NCBI RefSeq assembly: GCF_004362805.1
Contig: NZ_SNYF01000005.1
Coordinates: forward strand, 186,001 to 250,000
Source: Algoriphagus boseongensis
Lineage (GTDB): Bacteria; Bacteroidota; Bacteroidia; Cytophagales; Cyclobacteriaceae
Length of the DNA: 64,000 bases
Direction: 5' to 3'
Both the position numbers and the translations under genes were made by a program. Positions within the stretch are counted from its first letter, which is position 1, and every line of letters begins with the position of its first letter. The notes beneath the pieces were generated by a model. That model had not been told where the DNA came from. It saw only the letters and a program-made list of their open reading frames with translations, and made no database searches. Shown piece by piece: positions 35,217 through 44,510 of this stretch.

Positions 35217-36275
35217 CTATTCGTTGTCGACGATAAAACCAATTGGTTCAAGCAGCGTTTCCATTTCTGCGATATTAATGCCTTCAGATGTTCTGTTCAT
35301 TAATGCAGCAGGGTTAATGCCAGGGGCCCCTTTAGGAAGTTCATACCGTTCCCCGACGATGGCAGTGCCATAGCCCAAATCTCTCATTGATCCGGCTGTG
35401 ATTCGGCTTAGTGGGTTATCTCCAAGGTTGATAAATCCAGTCATGAGTTCATTCACAAGAATTCCTTCTCTCCAATGAGAATTTCTGGTGCCTTGACCTC
35501 CAAGATTTTCAATTGGTAAAAATCCTTCTCCTCCTTCAGCTGCCCAATGTTTATTTGCAGTTTCACCTGAAAAATAAACATCCGCAGTGTTTGTGCCTTT
35601 TCTAAGTTCCCTACCGAAACTATTCCAGGCGGTTCCTACACCGAGAACATGTCCCATTTCGTGGACGATCACATCATCAAAAAGATCCAATTGATCTAGA
35701 AAATCAAGATCTGCCAAGTCAAAAAACATTACGCCTGTCAACGGAAGAAAATTGGATGTTCTATAGAATCTAGGACCAGCCTGTCCCAGGATTCTTCCAG
35801 GGCCATCAATCGGAGCGATTGCCACCTCGATAATCAAGTCGTCTAGCACCTCTCCCGCGCCAATTACGGGAGGAAAACCAACAAAAGCAGAAGGAATTCC
35901 TGTCTGAGGTCCAGTTATGGAGTTAACATCTTTAATAATGATTCTTTCCCATCTTGCTGCTGCTTCATCAAAAATTTCTCGCTGACGATCTGTCACCGGG
36001 GTTATAAATTTTAATGAAATATTGAATCTTCCCCTGTCATCTCCAGGTGCAGTTGTTGCTCTTGAGTTTAACCCTTGTCCCAATTTTTCTCCGTTCTCAA
36101 GGTAAATTGGAGAATCGGGTGTAAGTAGGGTCAAATTACTTTTTTGGAGTTCATTGTTCAAACTGGTTGGGTCTGTTTGGCCAGTTTCTGTTTCCGAACA
36201 AGAGAATAATAATGTGGATAAGGCAATACTTGAAGCGATTAGTCCACCTTTTCGAGTAAAATAAGCTAAAGTCAT
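35217..36275 (-). CDS. Leishmanolysin-like zinc metalloprotease lipoprotein
   Basis: A 352-residue lipoprotein (lipobox LLFSC with Cys26). The catalytic HEMGHVLGVGTAW (about residues 205-217) is the HExxHxxG motif of M8-like metzincins; the third ligand is probably the His in NKHWAAEGG. The segments SHWREGILVNELMTGF and the Met-turn-like RITAGSMRDLGYGT complete the fold. It should be exposed at the cell envelope and degrade proteins. Single gene. Confidence 0.87.
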   Translation of the reverse strand: MTLAYFTRKGGLIASSIALSTLLFSCSETETGQTDPTSLNNELQKSNLTLLTPDSPIYLENGEKLGQGLNSRATTAPGDDRGRFNISLKFITPVTDRQREIFDEAAARWERIIIKDVNSITGPQTGIPSAFVGFPPVIGAGEVLDDLIIEVAIAPIDGPGRILGQAGPRFYRTSNFLPLTGVMFFDLADLDFLDQLDLFDDVIVHEMGHVLGVGTAWNSFGRELRKGTNTADVYFSGETANKHWAAEGGEGFLPIENLGGQGTRNSHWREGILVNELMTGFINLGDNPLSRITAGSMRDLGYGTAIVGERYELPKGAPGINPAALMNRTSEGINIAEMETLLEPIGFIVDNE

Positions 36276-36505
36276 TTAAAATTAGGTTAAAATAATTGAA
36301 TGAAATTGGCTGAAGCGAAAGCCTTATATATAATTGATTTCTTTTGCCAAATGTTTGAAGGGAGGGGCGTTTAATTTCGAAATATTCTATGCCTTGATAA
36401 AAAAACACTGAGTTTCTGTAAACAAATAATTCCAACCACCAAGCAGGGGAAGTGCAGGATGCACTCATTGGGATTAGTTTTTAATTTTAAAAAAATCAAT
36501 TAGCC

Positions 36506-37966
36506 ATGAATCTACTTTTCCAATGGTTTTTTCCTGTGTATTGCTTGGTAATGTCTTTCCCATTTCACAAAGAACCGAGCTTTCAAAGTATCAAACCTAA
36601 TCTGGTTTTTATCCTAGCTGATCAATGGCGGGCTCAGGAAATGGGGTACATGGGGAATACCCAGATTTTGACTCCCAATTTGGATCAATTCGCCTCTGAA
36701 AGTCTGATTTTTGAAAATTCTATCGCGACTCTACCTGTTTGTGCACCTTGGCGGGCCAGTTTTCTCACAGGGCAATATCCTCTTACTCACGGAATTTTTT
36801 ACAATGACAAACCCCTTCCAAATAAAGCTTTGACTTTGGGTGAGATTTATAAAGAGGCAGGATACCAAACAGGATATATAGGAAAATGGCATCTTAATGG
36901 GCACAAAAGAGGGGAAGAACCCTTCAGTGGTCGGGATAAACCCGTTCCTGCAGATCGCAGACAGGGATTTGATTATTGGAAAGTCAGGGAGGTTACCCAT
37001 GACTACAACAATAGCTTTTACTTCGATGAAAAGGATGAAAAGCAAACCTGGCCGGGTTATGATGTATTTCCTCAGACCGATAGTGCTATCAGTTTTATGA
37101 CAAAAAATAAGACCAAGCCATTTGCCCTTGTTTTATCTTATGGACCGCCACATGATCCCTATTTTTCAGCTCCTGCCGAATTCAAAAAGCTCTACGACGC
37201 TTCTAATTTAACTCTGAGACCCAATGTCCCGGAAGAATTTCAGGATAGTGCCAGAAGAGTTTTGGCTGGATATTATGCCCATGCAACGGCAATAGACCAT
37301 GCATTTGGGAAGTTGATCCGTGCTCTGGATAGTCTGGGTATTTCGGATAATACCTTGGTGGTTTTTACCTCGGAGCATGGAGATATGCTGATGTCAAAAG
37401 GAGTATTAAAGAAGCAAAGGCCTTGGGATGAGTCTATTCAGGTTCCCTTGCTTATAAGATATCCAGATAGATTGGGCAAAATCTCCAGAAGGATAAAAAA
37501 TCCAATTGGTACACCAGACCTGCTTCCTACACTTTTGGGCTTAAGTCAATTGGAGAAACCATCTACTATTGAGGGAAGGGATTTTTCGGATGAATTAATT
37601 TCTGGGAAAGATATTTCCAATGAGGCATCGTTAATTATGCTTCCTGTCCCCTTTCATGAATGGAGATTTGCGAATGGAGGGCGAGAATACCGAGGAATTA
37701 GGACTTCGAGATATACTTACGTAAAAGATTTGAGGGGTCCATGGTTATTGTATGACAACCAATCCGATCCTTATCAACTTACAAACCTGGTGGATAATCC
37801 TAAGTATGCATCCCTTCAAAAAGAACTTGAAAATCTGCTTCAAACCAAACTTAAAGAGAGAAAAGATGAGTTTCTGCCGGCGGATGAGTACATGACGCGA
37901 TGGAATTATCTATATGATCGTCAGGATAGCCTGAGGGCTAGTAATTATCTACAAATCAATAGATAA
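36506..37966 (+). CDS. Sulfatase (type I, formylglycine-dependent)
   Basis: A 486-residue arylsulfatase-family hydrolase. PNLVFILADQWRAQEMG (metal-binding Asp-Gln in place of Asp-Asp), the formylglycine motif CAPWRASFLTGQYP (Cys79), GYIGKWHLNG, DNTLVVFTSEHGDMLMSKG and a C-terminal region with RTSRYTYVKD are all present. An N-terminal hydrophobic segment suggests export. It probably desulfates a polysaccharide; there is no SusCD pair or maturase gene alongside, so it is not part of a visible polysaccharide locus. Confidence 0.92.
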   Translation: MNLLFQWFFPVYCLVMSFPFHKEPSFQSIKPNLVFILADQWRAQEMGYMGNTQILTPNLDQFASESLIFENSIATLPVCAPWRASFLTGQYPLTHGIFYNDKPLPNKALTLGEIYKEAGYQTGYIGKWHLNGHKRGEEPFSGRDKPVPADRRQGFDYWKVREVTHDYNNSFYFDEKDEKQTWPGYDVFPQTDSAISFMTKNKTKPFALVLSYGPPHDPYFSAPAEFKKLYDASNLTLRPNVPEEFQDSARRVLAGYYAHATAIDHAFGKLIRALDSLGISDNTLVVFTSEHGDMLMSKGVLKKQRPWDESIQVPLLIRYPDRLGKISRRIKNPIGTPDLLPTLLGLSQLEKPSTIEGRDFSDELISGKDISNEASLIMLPVPFHEWRFANGGREYRGIRTSRYTYVKDLRGPWLLYDNQSDPYQLTNLVDNPKYASLQKELENLLQTKLKERKDEFLPADEYMTRWNYLYDRQDSLRASNYLQINR

Positions 37967-37995
37967 GAATTCTGTCTTTAGGGAAGGAATAAACA

Positions 37996-38025
37996 AAGAA
38001 GCCGAATAGAAATATTCGGCTTTTG
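37996..38025. terminator. Bidirectional terminator, sulfatase / thiL
   Basis: AAGCCGAATA-GAAA-TATTCGGCTT, a perfect 10-bp stem with a GAAA tetraloop and T-rich flank, between convergent genes. Confidence 0.85.
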
Positions 38026-38055
38026 TCTTGTTTTTTGCTTCTAAAAACTCGCTTC

Positions 38056-39084
38056 TCAAAAATGCTTCCAGCCTTGAGCTTTCAGTTGAACTGCCGTCCC
38101 GCTTTTTGTAACTAGGTATTTACCCTCTTCAGCCTTGGTCATGTGGCCGATAAAGTGGATATCTGGATGCTTTTCAAGTTTTGAAAAATCCTTTTGGTCA
38201 ATGGTAAATAAAAGCTCGTAGTCTTCGCCTCCATTAAGTACACAGGTAATTGGATCCAGATTCAATTCAACTGCGGTGTCGAATGTCTGTTTGTCGATTG
38301 GTAATTTATCTTCATAGATCGTTGCACCAACTCCAGAGGCTTTGCAGATGTGAAAAATCTCGGATGCCAAGCCGTCAGAAATATCCATCATAGACGTAGG
38401 AACGACTCCCATTTCTTTTAATTCATGGATGATATCCATTCGTGCATCAGGTTTTAACTGTCTGGCTGTAACGATAGTATATTTTTCCAAATCCGGTTTC
38501 ATATCGGGATTGGCCAAGAATACTTGCTTTTCCCTTTCTAAAATTTGAAGACCTACCAAAGCACCACCCAAATCTCCTGTGACGCAAAGAATATCATTAG
38601 CCTTTGCTCCGGAGCGATAGGCTAGTTCTTCTTTTTTGGCTTCGCCAATGGCAGTGATCGAAATAACCAATCCGCTTCGTGAAGCAGTGGTATCGCCTCC
38701 TACCAAATCCACTCCATAATGCTCACAGGCGGCATGAATTCCCGAGTAAAGCGCATCAACTGCCTCAACAGAAAACCGGTTGGAAAGCGCAATACTCACC
38801 GTGATTTGTTTGGGGATAGCATTCATCGCAGCAATATCAGAGACATTGACAGCAACCGCCTTAAACCCTAAATGCGGCAGGGGTGCATAAGAAAGATCAA
38901 AGTGAACTCCTTCCAAAAGTAAATCGGTGGAAACTACCTTTACATGATCTCCAGCATCAATCACTGCAGCATCATCCCCAATTCCTTTAAGAGATGAAGA
39001 GTTTTTAAGTTTTACTTTTTCATTCAAATGGTCAATGAGACCAAATTCACCCAATTCACTGATTTCTGTTCGTTTATCCGACAT
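38056..39084 (-). CDS. thiL: Thiamine-monophosphate kinase
   Basis: Makes thiamine diphosphate from the monophosphate. The 342-residue PurM-like protein has the N-terminal GIGDDAAVID motif, STDLLLEGVHFDLSYAPLPHLGFKAVAVNVSDIAAMNA, LVGGDTTAS, ITAIGEA, MMDISDGLASEI and the C-terminal LNGGEDYELLFTI. Full length. The downstream gene on this strand is the sulfatase's convergent partner only; upstream lies the epimerase gene mce, separated by two 7-bp-period repeats. Confidence 0.94.
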   Translation of the reverse strand: MSDKRTEISELGEFGLIDHLNEKVKLKNSSSLKGIGDDAAVIDAGDHVKVVSTDLLLEGVHFDLSYAPLPHLGFKAVAVNVSDIAAMNAIPKQITVSIALSNRFSVEAVDALYSGIHAACEHYGVDLVGGDTTASRSGLVISITAIGEAKKEELAYRSGAKANDILCVTGDLGGALVGLQILEREKQVFLANPDMKPDLEKYTIVTARQLKPDARMDIIHELKEMGVVPTSMMDISDGLASEIFHICKASGVGATIYEDKLPIDKQTFDTAVELNLDPITCVLNGGEDYELLFTIDQKDFSKLEKHPDIHFIGHMTKAEEGKYLVTKSGTAVQLKAQGWKHF

Positions 39085-39117
39085 TATAGAATTACGATTT
39101 TTGATTTACGATTTTTC
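39083..39117 (-). repeat. Degenerate 7-bp tandem repeat, array D
   Basis: On the plus strand, units ATTATAG, AATTACG, ATTTTTG, ATTTACG and ATTTTTC run in 7-bp register, up to and into the thiL start codon. The array forms the thiL 5' UTR. Confidence 0.65.
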
Positions 39118-39155
39118 TGGACTGGTTCAGGTTTTAGCATTCTGGTCTGAGCCTT

Positions 39156-39197
39156 ACAAACTCCTTCCTGCCTACTGGAAACTGCCTACTTTTTTTC
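39156..39197 (-). repeat. Degenerate 7-bp tandem repeat, array E
   Basis: On the plus strand, units ACAAACT, CCTTCCT, GCCTACT, GGAAACT, GCCTACT and TTTTTTC. Read on the minus strand it contains AGTAGGC twice, the same heptamer seen in array A, and it supplies the TAG stop codon of mce. Confidence 0.7.
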
Positions 39198-39587
39198 CTG
39201 ACAAAGTTCAACCAGCACTCCATTGGTACTTCGAGGATGCAAAAATACCACTAATTTATTGTCTGCCCCCTCTTTTGGCGTTTCATTCAAGATTTCAAAG
39301 CCAGCATCCTTCAGTCGCTTTACCTCAGCTTGGATATCGGCAACATCAAAAGCGATATGGTGAACTCCTTCTGATTTTTTCTCCAAATACTTGGCAATCG
39401 GACTATCTGATCGGGTCGCCTGAAGTAATTCTACCTTGGTTTCTCCCACCTGAAAAAAGCTGGTTTCCACTCCTTCCCCTTCTACCACTTCTGTTTTAAA
39501 GTGCTCTTTTCCAAGAAGTCGTTTGAAAAGTTCATTGGATTTTTGAAGGTCAGCAACTGCAATTCCGATATGTTCAATTTTCCTCAT
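39186..39587 (-). CDS. mce: Methylmalonyl-CoA epimerase
   Basis: Interconverts (2R)- and (2S)-methylmalonyl-CoA in propionate/succinate metabolism. The 133-residue vicinal-oxygen-chelate protein has two repeat halves: KIEHIGIAVADLQKSNELFKRLLG and GVHHIAFDVADIQAEVKRLKDAG, with FLHPRSTNGVLVELCQE at the end providing the metal Glu. It lies upstream of thiL and could be co-transcribed with it. Confidence 0.93.
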   Translation of the reverse strand: MRKIEHIGIAVADLQKSNELFKRLLGKEHFKTEVVEGEGVETSFFQVGETKVELLQATRSDSPIAKYLEKKSEGVHHIAFDVADIQAEVKRLKDAGFEILNETPKEGADNKLVVFLHPRSTNGVLVELCQEKK

Positions 39588-39599
39588 GCGCTAAATTTG

Positions 39600-39607
39600 T
39601 ATCTTTG
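39600..39607 (+). promoter_or_regulatory. Predicted -7 box for the IscA-like gene
   Basis: TATCTTTG fits TAnnTTTG, about 75 bp before the ATG at 39682. A matching -33 box is not obvious. Confidence 0.5.
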
Positions 39608-39681
39608 TGGCTGAATCTTTTTTTCGAGTAGGGTGTTTTACCCACATTCGAAAGAACTATCAAAGGTAAAGTAAATAAGCT

Positions 39682-40008
39682 ATGATCATCGTCTCAGATA
39701 AGGCAAAAGACCGGATTCTTGAATTGAAAAAAGAAGAAGGACGAACAGAAAATGAAAATATCCGAGTGTCAGTCAAAGGGGGCGGATGCTCCGGACTGAT
39801 GTATGATTTGGGCTTTGATGCCAAAATTGTTGATACAGACCATGTCTTTGAAGACAAAGGAGTAAAGATTATCGTAGATCGTAAAAGTCTACTTTATCTA
39901 GCCGGAACTACCTTGGAATTTTCTGATGGATTGAATGGAAAAGGTTTCCAGTTTGTCAATCCAAATGCCAGCCGAACCTGCGGATGCGGGGAAAGCTTCT
40001 CCGTCTAA
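39682..40008 (+). CDS. A-type Fe-S carrier (IscA/HesB family)
   Basis: A 108-residue protein with the complete three-cysteine set: VKGGGCSGLMYDLGF and the C-terminal NPNASRTCGCGESF. It carries clusters to apo-proteins. N-terminus MIIVSDKAKDRILELKKEE is standard. It differs from the paralogue at 31961, which lacks the CGC. No suf or isc genes are alongside. Confidence 0.92.
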   Translation: MIIVSDKAKDRILELKKEEGRTENENIRVSVKGGGCSGLMYDLGFDAKIVDTDHVFEDKGVKIIVDRKSLLYLAGTTLEFSDGLNGKGFQFVNPNASRTCGCGESFSV

Positions 40009-40034
40009 ACGTCTTCTTACTAAAAGAAATCAAG

Positions 40035-40057
40035 AGGCATTCTGAAAAGGATGCCTT
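40035..40057 (+). terminator. Terminator after the IscA-like gene
   Basis: AGGCAT (40035-40040) and ATGCCT (40051-40056) pair across a 10-nt loop and are followed by a run of T. Confidence 0.7.
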
Positions 40058-40121
40058 TTTTATTTGTGTGTTTATCCCCTCAAAAATCTCATTTCAATTC
40101 TCCTAAATTCACTTCATTCCT

Positions 40122-40129
40122 TACCTTTG
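40122..40129 (+). promoter_or_regulatory. Predicted -7 box for gcvT
   Basis: TACCTTTG followed by CCCAC matches TAnnTTTG, 24 bp before the gcvT ATG. Confidence 0.5.
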
Positions 40130-40153
40130 CCCACGATAAAAAACGACCCAAAT

Positions 40154-41248
40154 ATGGAAGACCAGATCAAAAAGATTGCCTTAAATGACCTACACGTATC
40201 CCTTGGAGGGAAAATGGTTCCTTTCGCAGGTTTTAATATGCCAGTTCGCTACAGCTCAGATAATGAAGAGCATCTTTGCGTTCGAAATGGAGTAGGGGTA
40301 TTTGATGTGTCCCATATGGGTGAATTTTTTGTAGAAGGACCGCATGCCTTGGAGCTGATTCAAAAAGTGACTTCGAATGATGCTTCCAAGTTGGTGGTTG
40401 GTCAAGCTCAATATTCTTGCTTCCCGAATGAAACAGGAGGAATTGTGGATGATTTGATCGTTTACAAGTTTTCTGATGAAAAATACATGCTTGTTGTCAA
40501 TGCTTCGAATATCGATAAGGACTGGGCCTGGGTAAACAAGTACAATACCATGGGTGCTAAGTTGACCAATGCTTCTGACGAGTATTCACTTTTTGCGGTG
40601 CAGGGGCCAAAGGCAATCGAGGCTGTTCAATCTTTGACTCCGGTCAATCTTACTGAAGTTAAATTTTACCATTTTACCGTCGGAGAATTTGCAGGAGTGA
40701 AAGATGTCATCATCTCCGGAACAGGCTACACCGGCGCTGGAGGATTTGAGATATATGTGAAAAATGAGGATGCAGAGAAGGTGTGGAAAGCCATCTTTGA
40801 AGCTGGAAAAGACTTTGACATCAAACCTATTGGCCTTGGAGCCCGAGATACCTTGCGTTTGGAAATGGGATATTGCCTTTATGGAAATGACATCACCGAC
40901 ACCACTTCTCCAATTGAAGCGGGTTTGGGTTGGATTACCAAATTCACTAAGGATTTCACTAATTCTGAAGCCATCAAAAAGCACAAGGAAGAAGGTGTTT
41001 CCCGAAAGTTGGTTGGATTTGTAATGCAGGAAAGAGGGATTCCAAGAGGACACTACCCAATTGTTGACGCTGCAGGAGAAATCATCGGAGAGGTGACTTC
41101 CGGTACCCAATCTCCAAGTATGGGTGTGGGGATTGGTTTGGGTTATGTGAAAACAGAATTCAGCAAGCCCGGAACAGAGATTTTCATCCAGGTAAGAAAT
41201 AAAAATCTCAAAGCTCAAGTTGAAAAACTTCCTTTATTGAAAGGATAA
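40154..41248 (+). CDS. gcvT: Aminomethyltransferase (glycine cleavage T protein)
   Basis: Transfers the aminomethyl carbon of glycine from H protein to tetrahydrofolate. The 364-residue protein shows [103 protein letters not shown] and the C-terminal [20 protein letters not shown]. The ATG at 40154 matches the family start. gcvP and gcvH are not in this window. One base overlaps with comB. Confidence 0.94.
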   Translation: MEDQIKKIALNDLHVSLGGKMVPFAGFNMPVRYSSDNEEHLCVRNGVGVFDVSHMGEFFVEGPHALELIQKVTSNDASKLVVGQAQYSCFPNETGGIVDDLIVYKFSDEKYMLVVNASNIDKDWAWVNKYNTMGAKLTNASDEYSLFAVQGPKAIEAVQSLTPVNLTEVKFYHFTVGEFAGVKDVIISGTGYTGAGGFEIYVKNEDAEKVWKAIFEAGKDFDIKPIGLGARDTLRLEMGYCLYGNDITDTTSPIEAGLGWITKFTKDFTNSEAIKKHKEEGVSRKLVGFVMQERGIPRGHYPIVDAAGEIIGEVTSGTQSPSMGVGIGLGYVKTEFSKPGTEIFIQVRNKNLKAQVEKLPLLKG

Positions 41249-41955
41249 TGAATCATATAGAAGTTTGCTTTAGTCCGGATCTGATTCATTTGCATGAATT
41301 GGAAGGAAAAATCGTGGTAGTGGTGGATATTTTTCGAGCCACCTCTACCATGGTTGCAGCTTTGGCAAATGGAGTAAAGGAAATTCTTCCTTTTGCAGAC
41401 TTGGAGTCTTGCAGAGCTATGGAGAGCAAGGGCTTTAAGATTGCTGGTGAGCGCAATGGCCATACTGCTCCCGGATTTGAATTGGGAAATTCCCCAGTTG
41501 CCTTTTTATCCGGAAACTATTCGGGAATTCGATTGGCGATGACTACCACGAATGGAACTCAAGCCATTGATAAATCCCAGGGAGCAGCTGAGATTTTGAT
41601 TGGAGCCTTTCCAAATCTTGAAGCTACTGTCGCTTTTATCCAAGCTAAAGGGAAAGACGTCTTGGTGCATTGTGCAGGGTGGAAGGGTAGATTCAATTTA
41701 GAAGATTCTCTTTATGCTGGTGCTTTGGTTAAATCTTTGGAATCAACCCATTTGGCAGATGAGGATGGAGCCTTGGCTATGAAATCACTTTTTGAACGGG
41801 AAGGCCATCAGTTGAAAACCTATTTATCTCAAGCTTCCCATGCGAAAAGGCTTCAGAATCATGGCATCGATGCAGATATAGATTTCTGTCTTACATTGGA
41901 TTTATATGATTTGGTTGTAAAGGTTAATGAAGAAGGTTTTTTAGTTCAGGTATAG
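41248..41955 (+). CDS. comB: 2-phosphosulfolactate phosphatase (ComB)
   Basis: A 235-residue Mg-dependent ComB-family phosphatase. It has VVVVDIFRATSTMVAALANGVKEI, FKIAGERNGHTAPGFELGNSPVAF, LAMTTTNGTQAI, VLVHCAGWKGRFNLEDSLYAGALV. ComB was described in coenzyme M synthesis in methanogens; this bacterium cannot be assumed to make coenzyme M, and a link to sulfonates such as sulfolactate or sulfonolipid precursors is only a guess. Start overlaps the gcvT stop (TAATG). Confidence 0.9.
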   Translation: MNHIEVCFSPDLIHLHELEGKIVVVVDIFRATSTMVAALANGVKEILPFADLESCRAMESKGFKIAGERNGHTAPGFELGNSPVAFLSGNYSGIRLAMTTTNGTQAIDKSQGAAEILIGAFPNLEATVAFIQAKGKDVLVHCAGWKGRFNLEDSLYAGALVKSLESTHLADEDGALAMKSLFEREGHQLKTYLSQASHAKRLQNHGIDADIDFCLTLDLYDLVVKVNEEGFLVQV

Positions 41956-41973
41956 GAAATGTTTTTTGGATGA

Positions 41974-42001
41974 AATAGATTTATAGTTTATAGATTAAAT
42001 C
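41974..42001 (+). repeat. Possible degenerate 7-bp repeat, array F
   Basis: AATAGAT, TTATAGT, TTATAGA and TTAAATC follow in 7-bp register between comB and the next gene. It is short and AT-rich, so the register may be chance. Confidence 0.4.
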
Positions 42002-42009
42002 TTTTCAAA

Positions 42010-42483
42010 ATGATTCTTATCCTTTGGGGTTTATTAAACCTTTTTTTGATGTTGGCTTTCCTGTTTTTTGCCTTAGGCTTGATCCTACGAGGAAGGAAAT
42101 TTTTTGAAGGCTATAATTTAAAGCACGTTTTTCTGGTTTTGTTTATCGGGATTTCCGGGTTTTTGTTAATGCCAAAATCGAAGAAAACTGAAGCCCGGAT
42201 TATTTATGGGAAGATGGAGGTAATTCGGATTGAAGAGAATTTGACCAATTCTATTTTTTTGAATTTAGTTCGGGATAAAGATACCGGTGAGATTCTACAG
42301 GAAGAGACCAACTCAACCATGAGTGGTTTTGTGGCAGGAATAGATTGGCATCACTTGGGAGTCTCAGAAAAGGACGAGAAACTTATCCTTGAAGGATTTA
42401 TTACTTGGAGATTATTGGGTTGGAGAGTCCTTGATTCATTCCATTCCTATGAGGTTCCCGATTTTAATCTTCCCATTGAGTGA
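42010..42483 (+). CDS. Hypothetical membrane protein
   Basis: A 157-residue protein with two N-terminal transmembrane helices (ILILWGLLNLFLMLAFLFFALGLIL and HVFLVLFIGISGFLLM) and a soluble C-terminal part (about residues 60-157) with a possible beta-rich fold. I do not recognise a family. It is 54 bp after comB and may be the tail of that transcript. Confidence 0.6.
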   Translation: MILILWGLLNLFLMLAFLFFALGLILRGRKFFEGYNLKHVFLVLFIGISGFLLMPKSKKTEARIIYGKMEVIRIEENLTNSIFLNLVRDKDTGEILQEETNSTMSGFVAGIDWHHLGVSEKDEKLILEGFITWRLLGWRVLDSFHSYEVPDFNLPIE

Positions 42484-42548
42484 CCTTTGTCATGGTTTTT
42501 TAGCTGAGGAAGGGGTAGACTTGTCTTAAGATAAAATCCCTAAAAGCT

Positions 42549-42785
42549 ATGATCAGAAAACATCCCCTAACCGAAGAATTTCCAGAGTTTGAAGAGAAAA
42601 TCCTTGAGCTTAAAGTAGACAATGAGTATTTCAAAAATCTATTTGATTCCTATGACGAACTCGACCACGAGATTTACCGGATTGAATCAGATTCTGAACC
42701 CGCTTCCGATGAAACCATAAATCAACTTCGAATTAAGCGCCTGCACTTGAAGGATGAGATTTATCAATTTTTAAAAGATAACTAA
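42549..42785 (+). CDS. YdcH-like (DUF465) small protein
   Basis: A 78-residue helical protein with the DUF465 pattern: HPLTEEFPEFEEKILELKVDNEYFKNLFDSYDELDHEIYRIES and INQLRIKRLHLKDEIYQFLK. Two antiparallel helices are expected. Function unknown; a terminator follows. Confidence 0.82.
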   Translation: MIRKHPLTEEFPEFEEKILELKVDNEYFKNLFDSYDELDHEIYRIESDSEPASDETINQLRIKRLHLKDEIYQFLKDN

Positions 42786-42787
42786 GT

Positions 42788-42817
42788 CAAAGCCCTGAAT
42801 TTCCAGGGCTTTTTTAG
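42788..42817 (+). terminator. Terminator after the DUF465 gene
   Basis: AAAGCCCTG-AATTTC-CAGGGCTTT followed by TTT, right after the stop codon. Confidence 0.85.
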
Positions 42818-42908
42818 TGTCTTTCAAGGTCAAAACTCAGCTTTTTCAGTTTTTTGATTTAGGACCAACTGAGTTTTTTATCTTCAGGGCTGGTTTATCT
42901 CCTTCCTT

Positions 42909-44474
42909 ATGAAAAACACCCTTCTTTTTGTCCTCGGAATTATCTTCCTTTTTTCCTGCAAAAGTCAGGAAGAATCAAAACCTCTACCTCGGATTGCTAT
43001 TGCAGGATTGGCCATAGAGTCCAGCACCTTTTCTCCGGCAAGGTCCACTGCAGAGTCCTTTCGGGTCAGAGTGGGAGAGGAAGTTTTTTCATATTACCCT
43101 TTTATGGAGCCTGATTCTACCATTCGGACAAGGGCAATTTGGTTTCCAACGCTTCGGGGGCATGCTATTCCGGGAGGGATGGTTACGCGTTCCGCCTATG
43201 ATTCTTTAGTGGGTGTGACTTTGGAAATGCTCAAGAAGAATTTGCCCTATGATGGGGTGTTTTTTGATATCCATGGAGCCATGAGTGTGGAGGGCCTGGA
43301 TGATCCTGAGGGCGATTTTATTATCAAAGTTAGGGAAGTAGTGGGGCCCGATGCGCTTATTTCTACTTCGATGGATTTGCATGGAAATGTTTCGATGCGA
43401 CTTGCCGAGCACTCAGACCTGATCACCTGCTACAGAATGGCTCCGCATGAGGATGCTTTAGATACTAAGAAAAGAGCGGTAGAAAATCTGTTGGAAAGAT
43501 TGGAAACTGGAAAAGGAAAACCCAAATACAAGGCATGGATCCCTGTCCCGATTCTTTTGCCAGGAGAAAAAACCAGTACCCGAATCGACCCTGGAAAATC
43601 TCTGTATGCCAAGGTAGACCCAGAAACCAAGAAGGAAGGAGTCATCGATGCAGCCATTTGGATCGGATATGCCTGGGCGGACGAACCCAGAAACCACGCT
43701 GTCGTGATGGTGACTGGGGATGATGAAGCTCAGGTGAAAGCCAGCGCTGAATATTTAGCTGAGAGTTTCTGGGAGGTTAGAAATGAATTTGAATTTGTAG
43801 CACCGGTAGCCTATCTCGATGAAAGTCTGGAAATGGCCCTGAAGAGCGAGAAAAAGCCTTTTGTGATTTCTGATATGGGAGATAATCCTACTGCTGGAGG
43901 AGCAGGGGATGTGACTTGGACTTTGAATGAGATTTTGAAAAGGTCAGAGTTTAAATCCGAAAATGGCCCCGAATTGATTTATGCTTCGATACCCGGGCCT
44001 GAATTGATTGAAAATGCGCTGAAGGCTGGAGTGGGAAATCAGGTAGAAGGCAAGGTCGGAGCGATGGTAGATGATCGATTTGCCCAGCCGATTTTGCTCA
44101 AAGGAACCGTGATGCATATCAAGGAGGGAGACAAGGATGCTGAAGTGGAAGTGGTCGTCAAAGTGGGTTCGGTAAAAGTGATTGTGACCAAGAAAAGAAA
44201 GCCATATCATTACGAAAAGGACTTTACTGATTTGGGTTTAAATCCACGGAAAACAGACGTTTTGGTGGTTAAGATTGGGTATTTGGTCCCAGAACTTTAT
44301 GATTTGAGAGGGGATTGGGTGATGGCTTTGACTCCTGGTGGGGTAGATCAGGATTTGGAGAGATTGGGTTACCAGCGAATTAATCGCCCAATGTTTCCTC
44401 TCGATATGGATATGTCTGAGCCGGATTTGAGTGTGAGGTGGATGAAAAGCTCGAATGAGGTTTTTGGGAAATAA
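42909..44474 (+). CDS. M81 family metallopeptidase (MlrC-like) lipoprotein
   Basis: A 521-residue protein. Its N-terminus has a lipobox (IIFLFSCKSQ), then the M81/DUF1485 N-terminal domain: RIAIAGLAIESSTFSP, YDGVFFDIHGAMSVEGLDDPEGDFIIKVREVVGPDALISTSMDLHGN (metal-ligand Asp and His), CYRMAPHEDALDTKKRA. The C-terminal MlrC domain carries VISDMGDNPTAGGAGDVTW. MlrC from Sphingomonas degrades microcystin fragments; related enzymes act on other small peptides, so the substrate here is open. Confidence 0.88.
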   Translation: MKNTLLFVLGIIFLFSCKSQEESKPLPRIAIAGLAIESSTFSPARSTAESFRVRVGEEVFSYYPFMEPDSTIRTRAIWFPTLRGHAIPGGMVTRSAYDSLVGVTLEMLKKNLPYDGVFFDIHGAMSVEGLDDPEGDFIIKVREVVGPDALISTSMDLHGNVSMRLAEHSDLITCYRMAPHEDALDTKKRAVENLLERLETGKGKPKYKAWIPVPILLPGEKTSTRIDPGKSLYAKVDPETKKEGVIDAAIWIGYAWADEPRNHAVVMVTGDDEAQVKASAEYLAESFWEVRNEFEFVAPVAYLDESLEMALKSEKKPFVISDMGDNPTAGGAGDVTWTLNEILKRSEFKSENGPELIYASIPGPELIENALKAGVGNQVEGKVGAMVDDRFAQPILLKGTVMHIKEGDKDAEVEVVVKVGSVKVIVTKKRKPYHYEKDFTDLGLNPRKTDVLVVKIGYLVPELYDLRGDWVMALTPGGVDQDLERLGYQRINRPMFPLDMDMSEPDLSVRWMKSSNEVFGK

Positions 44475-44477
44475 AAA

Positions 44478-44509
44478 AGAAACCCGAGGCTTAGAGTCTC
44501 GGGTTTTTA
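44478..44509. terminator. Bidirectional terminator, M81 / MazG-like gene
   Basis: AAACCCGAG ... CTCGGGTTT with a short loop and flanking A and T runs, lying between convergent stops. Confidence 0.82.
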
Positions 44510-44510
44510 C

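Noticed and set aside
36451..36463. GTGCA-GGA-TGCAC palindrome before the sulfatase gene
   Set aside because: Only a 5-bp stem, no second copy seen, and no match to a known operator; probably chance.
39630..39642. GGGT-GTTTT-ACCC hairpin in the 5' UTR of the IscA-like gene
   Set aside because: A 4-bp stem is too weak to argue for a riboswitch or iron-responsive element, and no Fe-S-specific motif is visible.
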